8,662 nt of DNA from NCBI GenBank assembly GCA_024274855.1, contig JAJSAJ010000057.1:1-8662 (forward strand), in the 5' to 3' direction. Positions 5,868-8,662 of this stretch are shown piece by piece; the stretch's first letter is position 1, and every line of letters starts with the position of its first letter. The notes under the pieces were generated by a model. The model was given only the letters and a program-made list of their open reading frames with translations. It was not told the DNA's origin and did no database searches. The stretch comes from Planctomycetota bacterium (GTDB lineage: Bacteria; Planctomycetota; Planctomycetia; Pirellulales; Pirellulaceae). The position numbers were made by a program, and so were the translations under genes.

Positions 5868-7649
5868 ATGAATGCGACACGAACACAACCGGTCGACATG
5901 GATTTGCTCGATCCGATTGACAGATTACCGACTGAGGCTCCAGAATCCTTGGCATGGGCAGCACCTCGCAGGCGTTGGTTGGTAGCGGTTATCGTACTCG
6001 CCAGTCTTGGCATTCTAGGTTTTGGGCTCAGGGCTCTAGTCAGTGATGTGGGTCAAACGGACAACACATTTGTTTACTACACCGTTCACCGAACTGACTT
6101 ACCGATTACCGTGATGGAGCAAGGCAATTTAGAAAGCCAAATCACGGAAGAGATTATGTGCGAAGTCGAGAACTTTGGCGATCGCAGTGGGAACAACGGC
6201 ACACAGATTCTGTTTATTGTACCAAACGGCTGTTCTGTCAAAAAAGGCGACTTGCTTGTCGAATTGGATTCCGCACCGTTGAAAGAGCGACTCGACAATC
6301 AGTTTCTTTCGCTCGAGAAAGCTGAAGCTGAGATGATACAGTCAGGTGAAAAATACAAGAACCAGATAACGCAGAACGAGACCTCCATCAAGGAGGCTGA
6401 GTTGCGTCTTGAGTTGGCCACAATGGACGCTGAGATGTTTGGCGATGAAGAGGGTGGGACATTTGCCATTGAACTGAAAAACGTCGAAATGGATATTCAG
6501 AAGGCAAGAGCGGAGCAGATGATCCGCAAGACAGACCTGGAAGCCATCAAATTGTTGTATAAACTCGGCTATAAAAGCAAAGGGGATCTAGCGGCCGCGC
6601 GACTCGAGTTGCTTCGGGCGAATTCCAATCTGGCAACTCAGCTAGCCAGTCGGACTCAGCTGACGAAATACACATGGCGCATGAAGAAGTTGGACCTGGA
6701 AGGTAAGCTTGCGACGTCAGAACAGAACGTGAAGCAAGTCAAGTTGAACAACGACGCGTCGCTTGCTCAGGCAAAAGCGGAAAAGGATGCTGGGAAACGC
6801 GCATACGACAAAGAGAAGGAGCGATACGATCGATACCAGGAGCAGTTGGATAAGTGCAAGATCACTGCGCCCCAAGATGGAATGGTGGCATATGCCGTCG
6901 GAAATGGACGTCACAATCGCGGTACTGTTGTCGAGGAAGGTGCCTTTGTGCGACAGCATCAGCAGATACTTACACTTCCCAATTTGTCCACGATGCAAGT
7001 TAATACAGCCGTTCACGAATCGGTCTTGGACCAGGTGAAGGTCGGTTTACGGGCTGTGATTCGTATCGACGCGTTTTCCGACCACACTTTTCGCGGAAGT
7101 GTAAAGTCCGTTGCCGTGTTGCCGGATCCGGGAGGCTGGCTCAACTCGGATACAAAAGTCTACAAGACCATCGTGACGATTGATGAAGAAGTCACTCAGC
7201 TGAAACCAGGAATGACAGCTGTTGTGGAAATCAAAGTTGCTCAACTCAAGAACGTAATCAGTGTTCCGGTACAGGCAATTGTGCAGCGAGAAGACTCTAG
7301 CTCCGTGTACGTTCGAGGGCCCGATGGTATCCAAAAAAAGAAGGTTGTGTTAGGGAAAACAAATGACAAGTTCGTGGAAATCAGGGACGGCTTGCAGGAG
7401 GGCGAGACGGTTATCCTGAATCCGATGTCGATTGTTGATCAGGAACCCGACCAGAAAGGAGATGTGAAGAAAGGGCGAAGCAAAGAGGCGGGTGGGAATA
7501 CTGGCTCGAAGAAAGCCGCCGGCGATTCGGGCGACGCATTCAATGCCGTTCAGGCAGTCAAGAAGACGAAATCGAGTCCCGGATTGGGAGACGGCAAACC
7601 AGCCCCCAAGAGCAAGCGACCGTCAGGGGGACAGAATCGGAATCCGTAA
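5868..7649 (+). CDS. HlyD/MacA-type periplasmic adaptor of a tripartite efflux or ABC export system
   Basis: The 593-residue membrane-fusion protein links an inner-membrane transporter to the outer envelope. It has a short cytoplasmic N-terminus, one membrane anchor (about 36-58, RRWLVAVIVLASLGILGFGL), the first half of a lipoyl-like domain (about 84-140, with VPNGCSVKKGDLLVELDS), a long charged helical hairpin (about 140-330), and the second lipoyl half from CKITAPQDGMV (330-340) to about 371. A beta-barrel region follows (about 376-457, ending LKPGMTAVVEIK), then a membrane-proximal domain (about 463-520, ISVPVQAIV and the GLQEGETVIL ending). The tail (about 527-593) is rich in K, G, S and P and looks disordered. 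At 593 residues it is well above the roughly 370 of E. coli MacA, because of the longer hairpin and tail. GGGAA lies about 10 nt before the ATG. A MacB-type permease follows 258 bp downstream, supporting an ABC-type partner. Confidence 0.94.
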   Translation: MNATRTQPVDMDLLDPIDRLPTEAPESLAWAAPRRRWLVAVIVLASLGILGFGLRALVSDVGQTDNTFVYYTVHRTDLPITVMEQGNLESQITEEIMCEVENFGDRSGNNGTQILFIVPNGCSVKKGDLLVELDSAPLKERLDNQFLSLEKAEAEMIQSGEKYKNQITQNETSIKEAELRLELATMDAEMFGDEEGGTFAIELKNVEMDIQKARAEQMIRKTDLEAIKLLYKLGYKSKGDLAAARLELLRANSNLATQLASRTQLTKYTWRMKKLDLEGKLATSEQNVKQVKLNNDASLAQAKAEKDAGKRAYDKEKERYDRYQEQLDKCKITAPQDGMVAYAVGNGRHNRGTVVEEGAFVRQHQQILTLPNLSTMQVNTAVHESVLDQVKVGLRAVIRIDAFSDHTFRGSVKSVAVLPDPGGWLNSDTKVYKTIVTIDEEVTQLKPGMTAVVEIKVAQLKNVISVPVQAIVQREDSSSVYVRGPDGIQKKKVVLGKTNDKFVEIRDGLQEGETVILNPMSIVDQEPDQKGDVKKGRSKEAGGNTGSKKAAGDSGDAFNAVQAVKKTKSSPGLGDGKPAPKSKRPSGGQNRNP

Positions 7650-7907
7650 GATGCGCATAGGGAGCAAGCATGCTGGACGATGGATACCGGGTTCTGGTGT
7701 GCCGGCGCTCGCGCCCGTGTGCTGACCGGTTGCCTACGTTAGTCGTGCGAGCTTGACACACCCTACTTGGGTTATTGTGGTAGGCCATGTTAGGCCAATC
7801 GCGGATGTAAACTCTATTGGGTTGCAGCTTGGTCGCCTTCGGGCCGAACGGGCTTTTGTTTGTATTACTGAGTGAATTACCAAATCATTTTTTGAACTGA
7901 TTGACGC
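7650..7907. other. Spacer between adaptor and permease genes
   Basis: This 258-bp spacer is long for two subunits of one transporter. It contains an exact TTGACA (7753-7758), but no good -10 element lies 16-18 bp downstream, so an internal promoter is possible but unsupported. Small GC-rich dyads occur (GGCGCTCGCGCC near 7704-7715 and TTCGGGCCGAA near 7838-7848), with no T tract directly after them. No open frame here looks coding. Confidence 0.5.
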
Positions 7908-8662
7908 ATGTGGTGGATCACACTTCAGCTGGGTGTTCGCAACTTGTTACTGCACAAGTTGCGAAGTTTCTTGACGATGCTCGGCACGATTCTGGGTGTT
8001 GGGTCTGTTATTGCCATGTTGGCAATTGGTGAAGGATCAAAGCGACAGGCCGTTGAGCAGATCCGTCAGCTTGGTGCGACAAACGTCATTATTCGCAGCG
8101 TAAAGCCCGAGCCATCGAACGACACAAGTGGCGGGAATTCCAAGCAGACGACGAGTCGCGTGTTGGAGTTCGGTCTAAAGTACCGTGATTATGAACGGCT
8201 TCGCGACACAATTCCGACGATTGTTTCCGCACTACCAATCTCACTGTTGCACAAGGACGCGCAACACGGACGTCATCGCATCAGGACCGCTCGCATTCTT
8301 GGAACGACACCCCTCTATACGGAGGTTAAGAATCTGAAGGTGGCACGCGGTGGACGGTTTCTGACCGACACGGACTTGCGAGTCACGGCGAATGTTGCTG
8401 TATTGGGAGCTGGTGCGGCGAAACGTCTGTTTGTTTATGAAGATCCGATTGGCAAAGACATTCTTCTTGGTCCGAGTGCATATCGCGTAATCGGTGTTCT
8501 GAAAGAACAGTCGAGTGGCAGTGACCGGCCGGGCGCTGTTGGTCAGGCGAACTTCAATAACGATATCTATATTCCGATTACCGCGGCCCGGCGTCGGTTT
8601 GGTGAACTGCAGTTGATTGTTAGAGCGGGGTCGATCGAATTCGAACGAACTCAGTTAAGTGA
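7908..8662 (+). CDS. MacB-type ABC transporter permease, N-terminal part (runs off the window)
   Basis: An open frame from the ATG at 7908 continues to the window end without a stop, giving 251 complete codons. It starts MWWITLQLGVRNLLLHKLRS, the usual amphipathic lead-in of MacB/FtsX-like permeases, followed by the first membrane helix (about 21-42, FLTMLGTILGVGSVIAMLAIG). GEGSKRQAVEQIRQLGATNV (41-60) then opens the periplasmic MacB_PCD domain, which includes VAVLGAGAAKRLF (163-175), DPIGKDILLG (179-188), YRVIGVL (192-198) and NNDIYIPITAARRRF (217-231). The remaining part should contain three further helices. No ATPase domain precedes it, unlike E. coli MacB, so the ATPase must be a separate gene, most likely downstream. 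No Shine-Dalgarno is evident. It should work with the adaptor encoded just upstream. Confidence 0.93.
   Translation, partial: MWWITLQLGVRNLLLHKLRSFLTMLGTILGVGSVIAMLAIGEGSKRQAVEQIRQLGATNVIIRSVKPEPSNDTSGGNSKQTTSRVLEFGLKYRDYERLRDTIPTIVSALPISLLHKDAQHGRHRIRTARILGTTPLYTEVKNLKVARGGRFLTDTDLRVTANVAVLGAGAAKRLFVYEDPIGKDILLGPSAYRVIGVLKEQSSGSDRPGAVGQANFNNDIYIPITAARRRFGELQLIVRAGSIEFERTQLS

Noticed and set aside
5650..5871. Open frame of 73 codons from a GTG, ending in a 4-nt ATGA overlap with the adaptor start
   Set aside because: The overlap looks like translational coupling, but the product is cysteine- and serine-rich with no domain-like pattern, and there is no ribosome binding site. It most likely reflects a chance TGA.

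Overview
The window looks like a chromosomal piece of a planctomycete, probably of the Pirellulales or Rhodopirellula type. This is an inference from the style of the sequence, not a database match. The signs are moderate G+C, weak or absent Shine-Dalgarno sequences, long gene-poor spacers filled with palindromic 'GAGGCTCCTGCCGAGCC' hairpins and TCATTT-type arrays, and a long MacA-like adaptor followed directly by a stand-alone MacB-type permease.

Layout. Positions 1-143 hold two copies of a 69-bp tandem repeat. On the minus strand, a beta-class DNA methyltransferase (2041-1118) is followed after 27 nt by a sugar phosphate isomerase/epimerase-like TIM-barrel protein (1089-268), a likely two-gene operon. 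A 332-bp divergent spacer (2042-2373) separates this pair from two plus-strand genes: a membrane-anchored family 2 glycosyltransferase (2374-3528) and a lipoprotein of the M28 peptidase / glutaminyl cyclase-like family (3671-4687). A gene-free stretch of about 1.2 kb (4688-5867) follows. It holds competing hairpins, two inverted copies of a 71-bp REP-like palindrome, a TCATTT/AATGA array, and a MITE-like element of about 126 bp with 15-bp terminal inverted repeats enclosing the second palindrome. The window ends with an HlyD/MacA-type adaptor (5868-7649) and the first 251 codons of a MacB-type ABC permease (7908 to the window end).

How the genes fit together. The adaptor and permease are parts of one tripartite ABC export or envelope system. 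Its ATPase is not in the window and should lie just downstream. The glycosyltransferase and the lipoprotein are both envelope-associated, but nothing here ties them to one pathway. The methyltransferase has no restriction endonuclease beside it and looks solitary.

I found no tRNA, rRNA, CRISPR array or complete insertion sequence. No new multi-gene system is evident. The least explained material is the repeat-rich spacer 4688-5867, above all the nested inverted repeats around both palindromes.
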